Source: Nitrospiraceae bacterium (GTDB lineage: Bacteria; Nitrospirota; Nitrospiria; Nitrospirales; UBA8639). Taken from it: a stretch of 5,980 nt of DNA. This document shows, piece by piece, positions 1 to 5,851 of this stretch (position 1 is its first letter; every line of letters begins with the position of its first letter). Location: the NCBI GenBank assembly GCA_003523945.1, contig DOFS01000315.1, positions 1-5,980 of the forward strand, written 5' to 3'. The translations under genes and the position numbers were made by a program. The notes beneath the pieces are model-generated. The model was not told where the DNA came from and searched no databases. It saw only the letters and a program-made list of their open reading frames with translations.

Positions 1-322
1 TGCACCCGCTGCCCGGGTCAGCAAAGATCGGAGTCAGGTTTTTTTTGACCCATTTTGTACAGATGCTGAGTAGAGGCACTTTTTACATTTGAGGCAAGGA
101 AGTGGTGTATCAAAAGGAGTTTTGGGAGAGGGTGCTGTGCTTGTTAAGCCTCCAGCTGGGTTCTAATGTAAGATTAAGCTCCCTTTTCACTCACAGTGAT
201 AAAGGTAAAATGAGGGTGACCGTGGTCCCTGCCCAACATGCTTTACCCAGGGTGGGAATTACGAGACAGTAGATATAAAAGGAGCCACAAGCCGAATTTT
301 GTATAGGGAATGAGGCACGCAC
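1..322. other. left flank without a supported gene
   Basis: I see no convincing coding frame here on either strand. The longest frames that touch the left edge close after about 15 to 30 codons. One minus-strand frame (stop at 163-165, closing stop at 34-36, about 42 codons) encodes a C-x2-C-x2-C cluster but has no ATG, GTG or TTG start, so I do not call it a gene. The stretch holds a run of eight T (39-46) and a weak inverted repeat, CCCTG (227-231) with CAGGG (248-252). It may be decayed mobile DNA or plain intergenic sequence; I cannot tell which. Confidence 0.5.
15..51. repeat. inverted repeat around a poly-T tract
   Basis: GGGTCA at 15-20 and TGACCC at 46-51 are perfect 6-base inverted arms with 25 bases between them. 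The inner part contains a second GTCAGG and the run of eight T. The GGGTCAGG / poly-T / TGACCC style resembles DNA I associate with the edges of small transposon-like elements. No transposase frame is visible in the window, so an element boundary is only a guess. A chance occurrence is possible. Confidence 0.25.
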
Positions 323-511
323 TTGCCCGACAAATTTTCAATTGAGTGTCCAGCCAAGCGCCAGACTTTTCTCTGCGTGGAGTACAACAGTCAAAGAAAC
401 TCCGGTCATATTGGGTGTCAAATCCATGGTCATGAATTCCTTTCAGAACGAGAAAATATTAAAGCGGTACAGCCCAGCCAAATCCACCTGGCATTGCCGT
501 CTAACGTCTAG
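323..511 (+). CDS. possible small Cys-containing protein (62 aa), weak
   Basis: This is a 62-residue frame with a TTG start. It is the only usable start, because an in-frame TGA lies at 311-313. A GAGG Shine-Dalgarno-like tetramer at 312-315 sits 7 bases upstream of the TTG, which is good spacing. The predicted protein is polar, with Cys at residues 9, 18 and 32 and a CP pair near the N-terminus. It has no signal peptide, no membrane segment and no family that I recognise. It would converge with the RhuM-Fic gene, whose stop lies 40 bases beyond. In favour: no other gene explains the region and the start has a ribosome site. Against: the frame is short, the start is rare and no homology is recalled. 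It may well be a chance open frame. Confidence 0.25.
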   Translation: MPDKFSIECPAKRQTFLCVEYNSQRNSGHIGCQIHGHEFLSERENIKAVQPSQIHLALPSNV

Positions 512-520
512 TGTGGCAAT

Positions 521-546
521 CGGCACAGAAAGTGTCTGCTGTGTCG
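521..546. other. hairpin just downstream of the RhuM-Fic stop
   Basis: CGGCACAG (521-528) can pair with CTGTGTCG (539-546) around a 10-base loop. In plus-strand RNA all eight pairs form, with one G-U wobble. In minus-strand RNA one pair becomes an A-C mismatch. It begins four bases beyond the minus-strand stop codon at 551-553, where a terminator would be expected. No U-run follows it on either strand, so it is not a canonical intrinsic terminator. It could be an mRNA 3' end stabiliser or chance. Confidence 0.3.
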
Positions 547-550
547 GTGC

Positions 551-1534
551 TCATAATGGATCGTGTTGACAGAGGAGGTGCATGACAATGCGTACCAACA
601 CGTTCTTTTCTTCCGGACGGCTTTCCGCGATCATCAGGGTCATGGCTACCAGTGCGGCATCCGAAATCAAACGCGTCCCGGTGGCATTGGTCAGTACGCT
701 GTTGCGTTCCAGAAACCAAAGAAATAACGCAGCCGCGATACGCTTGTTGCCATCCACAAAGGAGTGGTTTTTCACCAGGAAATACAATAAGTGGGCCGCT
801 TTCTCTTCCAAGCTTGAATAGAGATCTTGCCCACCGAACGTTTGCATGATCGCTTGAAGACTACTGTGCAGGCTTTCATCTTTTTCCTGACCGAAGAGGG
901 CTGAGCTTCCAAAGCGCTCGCGGAGGCGCGCCACGATATCGATGGCTTCTTGATAAGTTAAGGCGTAACGTGTCTGGCTCCCGGCCCTGGGGGCTGGCAC
1001 CCGTTGGTGGTCATAATCGTCAAGCAGGTCGAGTGCCCGGCTATACTCGCCTACCATGCGGAGGAGCGCGGTGGCCTCATCGCCGGAAAGATCCCTGTGT
1101 TTCGCCATGGTCGCTACCAGCCGTACCGTCTGTTGGAGTTCCTCCAGCCGACGCTGGTTAACGGAATAGCCTTTCACCAGATGATCTCGCAATATCTGTG
1201 TCGCCCAGATGCGGAACTGGGTTCCACGCTTCGAATTAACACGGTAACCGACGGAGATAATGGCGTCCAGGTTGTAGTGTTTAATCGTGCGAGTGACCCG
1301 TCGTTTGCCTTCCATTTGAACTACCGAGGAATCCTCGGCAGTTGCCGATTCGTCCAGTTCACCTTCGTTGAAGATGTTCTTCAAATGTAAGCCGATGTTG
1401 TCCGTGGATGTATCGAATAGGTCTGAAATTTGCCGTTGCGTAAGCCAGACGGACTCCTGCTCAAGTCGCACGTCCACCCGAATTTCGCCGTCCTGGGTCT
1501 CATAAACGACAATTTCTCCGCTTGCCGTGCTCAT
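551..1534 (-). CDS. RhuM-family protein with C-terminal Doc-like Fic domain
   Basis: I call 327 residues from the ATG at 1532-1534. Residues 1-125 match the RhuM type (virulence protein RhuM family), with the typical opening EIVVYETQDG followed by an SVWLTQRQISDLF segment that reads like a helix-turn-helix. A linker rich in charged residues follows at about 125-185. Residues 190-327 form a Fic/Doc domain with the motif HSFVDGNKR at 257-265. His257 would be the catalytic base and Asp261 the metal ligand. Lys264 replaces the second Gly of the AMP-transferring HxFx(D/E)GNGR motif. Established knowledge: Doc has the NKR form and phosphorylates EF-Tu, so kinase-like chemistry is more likely than AMPylation, but the target is unknown. 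I see no clear (S/T)xxxE(G/N) autoinhibitory motif and no adjacent antitoxin gene. The frame stays open upstream to an ATG at 1672. I prefer 1534 because the family homology begins there, a GAGAG lies 10 bases upstream, and the GAGG before 1672 abuts the ATG with no spacing. The gene is GC-richer than its neighbours. Confidence 0.88.
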   Translation of the reverse strand: MSTASGEIVVYETQDGEIRVDVRLEQESVWLTQRQISDLFDTSTDNIGLHLKNIFNEGELDESATAEDSSVVQMEGKRRVTRTIKHYNLDAIISVGYRVNSKRGTQFRIWATQILRDHLVKGYSVNQRRLEELQQTVRLVATMAKHRDLSGDEATALLRMVGEYSRALDLLDDYDHQRVPAPRAGSQTRYALTYQEAIDIVARLRERFGSSALFGQEKDESLHSSLQAIMQTFGGQDLYSSLEEKAAHLLYFLVKNHSFVDGNKRIAAALFLWFLERNSVLTNATGTRLISDAALVAMTLMIAESRPEEKNVLVRIVMHLLCQHDPL

Positions 1535-1686
1535 TGCATAGAGTCTCTCAGAATGTAATAAGAAAAGTTGGTTGGTCGAGTCGGGCCCAATATAACATCT
1601 AGACCGGGTTTCGTGCAGGTCAGGAGCAATTCTTATGGTGCTTTTTCCGCGATCAGGACAGCGAGTACTCATCCTCTATCTGGCAG
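1535..1686 (-). other. spacer between the 947-aa gene and RhuM-Fic
   Basis: There are 152 bases between the TAA of the large gene (1687-1689) and the preferred RhuM-Fic start. The RhuM-Fic frame is open through most of this spacer (46 codons from 1672), but that peptide has no RhuM-like content. GGGCCC (1583-1588) and TCTAGA (1598-1603) are short palindromes. A TTATAT sequence in the minus-strand reading could serve as a -10 box, but I find no acceptable -35 box at 16 to 18 bases. The spacer could hold a separate promoter for the Fic gene, and I see no hairpin plus U-run to stop transcription from upstream. Operon membership of the Fic gene is therefore open. Confidence 0.35.
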
Positions 1687-4530
1687 TTATCTTTCGTCGC
1701 CTCCTGTCCCTCTTGTGAGCATCTCGTAGAGTTGTATCATCCCAGGAATGAGTCTAAGTTTTTCCGCAAATGCCATCGCATCATTGCGCTGACCATGTTG
1801 GGCAAGTTTGGTGAGTATGGACGTGAGTCTGTCCCCAAAGTCGTGGTATGGCACATATGAATCAAGAAAAGCCTTCAACACAATGCTGACGTCCGCGGCG
1901 TATGCGTCCGCCAATCGATCAAGTTCTTCAAGAAAAAAGTCATCGTTGTAACTGACATTTATATAAGGAGCTACAGCGACAAGCCAATTCCGCTCTCTTT
2001 CGGTAATGGAGGTGAGGTAGCAACTTAGGAGGCTCAATTTTGATAGCAGCCTCTTGTGAGGTTCCTTGTCTCGGTTGCTCCACAACAGGCATCGTTCCCA
2101 AAAAAGCAAAATTTGCGCGATTTGTTGAGACGTTAGCTGCTGGTCCCTAAAACTCCAAAACAAACCCGCTGCGTCCCCAAGATATTCTACTTGTTCTGTC
2201 TCAAAGAAATAAGCAAATCGTGTAGAATCGAGCTCTTCAAGCCCCCAGAGATAGGCAAGGGCTATTTGTTTGACAAGCCTCTCCTCAACCCTCTTGTCCT
2301 CCAGTTGTTGATGCAGGGCACGGTCAATTACTCCCTTCCCTACAAGAAGAGCATAAATAGGGGGAGTCATTTTTGCGTACATTAGTCCACCAAGGGCGCA
2401 GATAAAATTGTTCGTGAACTCGGTGGGGAATATTAGTTCAATGTTGGCGTGTAGCCAATCGCGGTCGATGTAATCAAGGTTTGCGAGGTACGCTCCTGTT
2501 AGCGTCGAAAACTCATAATTTGCGTTTTTACATTTCGCAATTTCAGCATCAAAAATTGGCCTCATTTGAGACCACACATCAATATGTTCATGTCGATCGC
2601 GATCACTTAGTCGGCAATCCCGAAGTGCCTGAGAAATGACTGCTTCAATTGCCTTGCCTCTGGATGAATTGATTGCCTGTGTCATCGCATTGGACCTTGG
2701 GGCTTCATCTTGCCATTCTAATTTCTCAAGCAAGATGGTGAGCAGTGCCCACGTTCTGGGAAGTAGGTCGGGTGAGTAAGCCTTCTTGTCGTTTTTCGTA
2801 CCTGATCTGAGAAACTCTGCAATAATAGGTGGAATCCAGTCTCGGTTAGGAGTGAGATCCTGGTCTTCTACTGATTGTTCCGTCCAGAACTCAGGTGGTT
2901 CGACAAGTTGTTCAAAGAAGCGAACTAACTCTGGCCAAGCTTTATCCCAATCAACAGGGCTGGGCGTTTCGCCAGGGGTATCCCAGAGCCGCTTAAATCC
3001 CACGATTATCCCATATTGAAATGGGCGCTTTGCGTTTTGGAAATCTTGTAAGAGTCGGAGAAAGATTTGAGGTGCCAGTGCAACAGCTTCCTCCAATGTG
3101 GCCACCAACGCTCGGGTTGAGGGCGCGCGCCATGAACCCTGCTGATGAAAGGCATTGAGCTTGTCAATGATGCTTGCATCTTCAGCGAAGGCGATTATTT
3201 CTTTGATTTGATAGTGTGACGGGCCAGGTCCTGTCCATGATTCCATGTACAAGAGAAAATCTGGGTGTTCGGAGACAAGGCCCAAAGACTGATCGGAATT
3301 TAAGCTGTTGAACCAGCTATCAGCGGGTTCATAGCCCTTTCCCTCAATCGCAGAGAGCCAATTTCGCTGGATGTGCTTCAACCGCTGTTCCCCATCCGTT
3401 TGGTCTAGCCCAGATAAATGCCTAATCGCTTCGACAGTTGCTGCCTTCTCAATTTCAGTAAACTTTTCAAAGTGATGGCGGAGCAGACCGTAGAGCTCGT
3501 GAATATGTCCAGCATCAAACAGCTGTGGACTAATTATAGGAGTAAGCAATTCTCCTAGTTTATCCCACCGTTGATCGAGAACATGAATGCCGATGCGCCT
3601 AATGATTTCAACCTCATGAATCAGACATTTATTGATAAATGGCTTGGCAGCAAACAGATCATGATCAACCCAGTTCAACAGAACATCCCGTAGGCCCTCC
3701 ACAAATCGGTTCTCAGGTCCGTACCATTCATGATTCTGTGCATGGTCTTCAATTGCAGGACGATATGCCCAGCTAGTTGAGTTTCGACGTCCTTGATCGA
3801 AGGTTTCTTCTATCCGTTCGACAAAAATTTCTGCGGCTTTCTTCCCAACCAGTTTGCCTAAATATTTTGCATGATTGTTGATCAGTTTTTTAAGCCTGTG
3901 ATCCTCAACAACGGTCACAGGTTTCTTCGTATCTTCTTCGAGTGCCTGTTCGGCAATCCAAACAATAGACGTGCAGTGACGAAGAATGACGCAGGCCTTA
4001 TCCCAGTCGTCGGGCAAATCGCTTGCCAAAAGTCGTCGCATCACACCCCTATCAAGTGCATGTCCAACCATGCCTCGATCAAATTTCCCCTCTAGCCATC
4101 CTGGGATTAAATCAAGGTTGGCTTCGGTGACAGCGGCAGTCGGCACCAGGCCAAGAATATCAGCAAATTTTCGATTCGTATGGTAATTGTCTCGGATAGT
4201 TTGGTTTAATTCGCTTGCCTGGCTAACAGTCCTCACAACGGTCATGACTTTGTCAGCAAGCTGGAGGTCATCTTTCTCTCCGGACACCTTTGCCACGGCT
4301 TCTAGATAATTTAAGGCATCCCAATAGGGAATTCGTACAAAGCCAGGTTCTCCTGCTGGAACAGGTGCGGAATTATGGATTGGGTCAAAAAGTCCGGCTT
4401 CTGCAAGAGCGCCGAAGAATTTTTCGAATCCCGGCCGCTCAAGGATTAAATCGAACCCCCGCCGTGCGTGCTCGTCGCTCTTGGTCATGAGGAGAATGAA
4501 TGACCTTTGTTTGGTGGTAAGTCTAGTCAT
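1687..4530 (-). CDS. large helical protein (947 aa) coupled to the SIR2 gene; putative sensor or scaffold
   Basis: The protein has 947 residues and ends in TAA. It shares 8 bases with the SIR2 gene (ATGACTAG at 4523-4530), and AAGGA lies 8 bases upstream of its ATG inside the SIR2 reading frame. The composition suggests alpha-helical repeats throughout, with many amphipathic helices, no signal peptide and no clear membrane segment. I find no Walker A P-loop and no nuclease motif. Near the N-terminus, residues 46-76 show a spaced GLFDP / APVP / RIPYW / YLE pattern. Residues 621-632 (NSSRGKAIEAVI) show an NSxRGxAxEA pattern. I associate both patterns with helical-repeat parts of large bacterial defence-type proteins; this is recall, not a search. 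The C-terminal 140 residues (WERCLLW at 811-817, WLVAVAPY at 849-856) may match the DUF4020 region found C-terminal to SIR2 domains in longer proteins, but I am unsure. Inferred role: partner, sensor or scaffold of the SIR2 effector. No enzymatic function can be assigned. A stand-alone solenoid of another family is the alternative. Confidence 0.8.
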   Translation of the reverse strand: MTRLTTKQRSFILLMTKSDEHARRGFDLILERPGFEKFFGALAEAGLFDPIHNSAPVPAGEPGFVRIPYWDALNYLEAVAKVSGEKDDLQLADKVMTVVRTVSQASELNQTIRDNYHTNRKFADILGLVPTAAVTEANLDLIPGWLEGKFDRGMVGHALDRGVMRRLLASDLPDDWDKACVILRHCTSIVWIAEQALEEDTKKPVTVVEDHRLKKLINNHAKYLGKLVGKKAAEIFVERIEETFDQGRRNSTSWAYRPAIEDHAQNHEWYGPENRFVEGLRDVLLNWVDHDLFAAKPFINKCLIHEVEIIRRIGIHVLDQRWDKLGELLTPIISPQLFDAGHIHELYGLLRHHFEKFTEIEKAATVEAIRHLSGLDQTDGEQRLKHIQRNWLSAIEGKGYEPADSWFNSLNSDQSLGLVSEHPDFLLYMESWTGPGPSHYQIKEIIAFAEDASIIDKLNAFHQQGSWRAPSTRALVATLEEAVALAPQIFLRLLQDFQNAKRPFQYGIIVGFKRLWDTPGETPSPVDWDKAWPELVRFFEQLVEPPEFWTEQSVEDQDLTPNRDWIPPIIAEFLRSGTKNDKKAYSPDLLPRTWALLTILLEKLEWQDEAPRSNAMTQAINSSRGKAIEAVISQALRDCRLSDRDRHEHIDVWSQMRPIFDAEIAKCKNANYEFSTLTGAYLANLDYIDRDWLHANIELIFPTEFTNNFICALGGLMYAKMTPPIYALLVGKGVIDRALHQQLEDKRVEERLVKQIALAYLWGLEELDSTRFAYFFETEQVEYLGDAAGLFWSFRDQQLTSQQIAQILLFWERCLLWSNRDKEPHKRLLSKLSLLSCYLTSITERERNWLVAVAPYINVSYNDDFFLEELDRLADAYAADVSIVLKAFLDSYVPYHDFGDRLTSILTKLAQHGQRNDAMAFAEKLRLIPGMIQLYEMLTRGTGGDER

Positions 4531-5524
4531 CCAGCATATCCTTCATATCTATAAACTCCTGCACATAATCAACTTTTGATGCCGGAGCAGCCTGTGCAAA
4601 TGCCTCTAAAACGTCGAGAAGTTGATCCCAATCTTTGTAATCTCGCAGAAATGGGATGAGCTGAATTCCGCATTCTTCCAAAAAGTATCTTGTTAGACTT
4701 TCCATTAATTCATACTCGTGAGAATAGAAACCCTGCAGAAGGTAATGCTTTGTTTCATTTGTTGGGGTACTTAGGGAACGCTGAGCCTTAAGGATGACGT
4801 ATTCAAGGATCTCGAGTTCTTCTAATCCATATCCGACGAATAACGCTGTTCTTTTTTTAAAGAGGTACTCAAGAAATGTCAGCACCTGGTTTTCATTTTT
4901 AGAATATCCAGAATGGCGGTCATTCGCATAATGACGCACATAGTGTTGGGTAGTAAGAATCATGCCATCGGGATCTAATACCGATCCGTGCAAATGAATG
5001 ACGGTATTAGGTTGGTGAAGATTGGCGGGCGTTAAGTCACCAGTCTTGTGAAATATGTTGCGCTGACTTTCCGTTGCCATTGTTTTTGGGTCAGAGGTGG
5101 GTGTAACTGCCAATAAAGGTATTCCAATCTCCTCATCGAGCCATTCATCATAGTTGGTGGTGACGAATGTTTTTCCAAGCCTGCAAAGACTTCCAAATAG
5201 TTTCTGTCCTTTGGCGTTATCTTTTTGCCCTGATGGGTGCAGCAGCTTACGAAAGTTGATGCGAGTTCCGTGTTTCTTTGCCAGTCCCAACGCGATCGAT
5301 AGTTTTACCCGTGGACTGAGATGGCGAATCTGATCAAGCTGTTTATAAGAAAATCTGCCTTCATCGACTAGGCAACACAGCGCCCCATCAGCAAATTCTG
5401 ACCAGCCAGGACACCCTGCGAGGCGTGAAGCTCCTGCACCGACAAAGGGTATCAAGATTCCTCGCTGGGCGGCCTCACGAAGGCCATCGGGAAGGGGAGG
5501 AATAGGTGGAATCTCTTCGGCCAT
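4523..5524 (-). CDS. SIR2-like domain protein, putative NADase effector
   Basis: The protein has 333 residues with the core signature of the SIR2 (sirtuin-like) fold. The NAD-binding loop is IPFVGAGAS (residues 25-33). TTNYD lies at 122-126, with Asn124 as the likely catalytic Asn. HLHGS lies at 177-181, with His179 as the likely catalytic His. LFVGYGLEELEIL (228-240) is the C-terminal nucleotide-fold strand and helix. I see no CxxC zinc pairs of the kind found in protein-deacetylase sirtuins, which favours the SIR2_2 type of bacterial defence proteins. In Thoeris ThsA, DSR proteins and SIR2-containing short Argonaute systems, this fold hydrolyses NAD+ after phage sensing. By analogy this protein would deplete NAD+ when activated, but that is inference. 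Residues 260-333 form a helical tail of unknown role. The ATG at 5522-5524 is the only early start. It lacks a Shine-Dalgarno sequence at the usual distance, but the GAGAS loop sits at the expected distance from it. The gene leads a tightly coupled pair with the 947-residue gene. It is likely cytoplasmic. Confidence 0.88.
   Translation of the reverse strand: MAEEIPPIPPLPDGLREAAQRGILIPFVGAGASRLAGCPGWSEFADGALCCLVDEGRFSYKQLDQIRHLSPRVKLSIALGLAKKHGTRINFRKLLHPSGQKDNAKGQKLFGSLCRLGKTFVTTNYDEWLDEEIGIPLLAVTPTSDPKTMATESQRNIFHKTGDLTPANLHQPNTVIHLHGSVLDPDGMILTTQHYVRHYANDRHSGYSKNENQVLTFLEYLFKKRTALFVGYGLEELEILEYVILKAQRSLSTPTNETKHYLLQGFYSHEYELMESLTRYFLEECGIQLIPFLRDYKDWDQLLDVLEAFAQAAPASKVDYVQEFIDMKDMLDD
4539..4543 (-). 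promoter_or_regulatory. ribosome binding site of the 947-aa gene within the SIR2 gene
   Basis: AAGGA in the minus-strand reading lies 8 bases before the ATG at 4528-4530, inside the last codons of the SIR2 gene. Together with the 8-base gene overlap it fixes the start of the large protein. It also implies translational coupling, so the two proteins are probably made in a linked ratio. Confidence 0.6.
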
Positions 5525-5528
5525 TGTT

Positions 5529-5549
5529 TCAATAATTGACGGGCCAATT
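5529..5549. promoter_or_regulatory. overlapping inverted repeats at the SIR2 start, operator-like
   Basis: TCAAT-A-ATTGA (5529-5539) is a perfect 11-base palindrome four bases before the SIR2 ATG. It overlaps a second inverted repeat, AATTG (5534-5538) with CAATT (5545-5549), spaced by six bases. The position over the translation start region fits an operator or a start-blocking RNA structure. The arms are short and AT-rich, so chance cannot be excluded. Confidence 0.3.
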
Positions 5550-5595
5550 TAAGGAGGTTAAAGATTTGTTTTGCTTGATGATGAAATAGCTAATA

Positions 5596-5616
5596 AATTC
5601 CCATTTATTTGGAATT
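5596..5616. promoter_or_regulatory. AATTCC / GGAATT inverted repeat upstream of the SIR2 gene
   Basis: Perfect 6-base arms at 5596-5601 and 5611-5616 are separated by nine AT-rich bases. The repeat starts 72 bases upstream of the SIR2 ATG. The spacing, about one helical turn and a half between arm centres, would suit a dimeric regulator. It would also fit a promoter-overlapping operator, but no regulator gene is in the window. Confidence 0.3.
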
Positions 5617-5637
5617 GATACGGTTGTTATCTAACTT

Positions 5638-5651
5638 TCCTTAGTCAAGGA
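5638..5651. repeat. small hairpin TCCTT-AGTC-AAGGA
   Basis: Perfect 5-base arms flank a 4-base loop at the border between the AT-rich SIR2 leader and the repeat-bearing flank. There is no U-run, so it is not a clear terminator. Confidence 0.3.
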
Positions 5652-5710
5652 TAGCCAACCCCTACATTAAAGTACAGATGGATTCGGTGGGATGTTTGGA
5701 TGAGAAGTTT

Positions 5711-5780
5711 CTGCCCGTAGCATGTAGGAATGATAAGGCCAGATGGATACCCGATGACAGATGTCGGAAATGACGAGGGT
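5711..5780 (+). repeat. probable dispersed intergenic repeat unit
   Basis: The stretch contains GGAATGATAAGG followed by GGATACCCGATGACAG and GGAAATGACGAGG. ATACCCGA (5747-5754) pairs with TCGGAAAT (5764-5771) in six of eight positions around a 9-base loop. The alternation of GGATNCCCG with CGGNAATGACG resembles repeat families scattered between genes of many environmental bacteria, as I recall. Only one copy is visible here, so the call rests on style, not on copy number. Confidence 0.35.
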
Positions 5781-5851
5781 GGAAATTTTTTAAGTGAGGG
5801 ATCGAGAGCAAGAAGATGTTCTGGAATATGAGGACATCTTTGGGCGGGGCT

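Larger units (their letters stand above)
5525..5640 (-). promoter_or_regulatory. AT-rich leader and probable promoter zone of the SIR2 operon
   Basis: These bases lie directly upstream of the SIR2 start and are the only place for its promoter that is visible here. They are AT-rich (TTTATT, AATTATT and AAATAAAT stretches) compared with the genes. Several short inverted repeats lie in it. I cannot pick one -35/-10 pair with confidence. No Shine-Dalgarno sequence lies 5 to 12 bases before the ATG; the bases there are an AT-rich palindrome. Translation may therefore be weak or leaderless-like. Confidence 0.4.

Noticed and set aside
34..162. Minus-strand frame with a C-x2-C-x2-C cluster
   Set aside because: There is no ATG, GTG or TTG start in about 42 codons, it is bounded by stops, and it is not like a known zinc-binding domain.
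287..376. Minus-strand resemblance to RNase P RNA: GCAGAGAAAAGTCTGG (357-376 region) and TACAAAATTCGGCTTGT (287-303)
   Set aside because: The two blocks are in the right order but only about 50 bases separate them, where a real RNase P RNA needs well over 200. Each also departs from the conserved core at several positions. At most it is a deleted remnant, more likely chance.
582..821. Plus-strand 79-aa frame preceded by AGGAGG
   Set aside because: It lies wholly antisense inside the RhuM-Fic coding region, whose protein motifs are clear. The AGGAGG spacing to the ATG at 582 is only three bases.
1004..1390. Plus-strand 128-aa frame
   Set aside because: It is a shadow of the GC-rich RhuM-Fic gene, with no independent ribosome site or recognisable protein features.
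1535..1672. 46-residue N-terminal extension of the RhuM-Fic frame
   Set aside because: There is no RhuM-like content before residue 47 of the long frame, and its ribosome site is badly spaced. It is kept only as an alternative start.
1687..4530. STAND or AAA-type ATPase in the 947-aa protein
   Set aside because: No Walker A motif is present. The GKLVGKK stretch near residue 225 has the wrong spacing and no Ser or Thr after the Lys.
5571..5618. 15-codon plus-strand frame after TAAGGAGGT
   Set aside because: The start would be TTG with a long 12-base spacing and a very short product. It is not callable as a gene from sequence alone.
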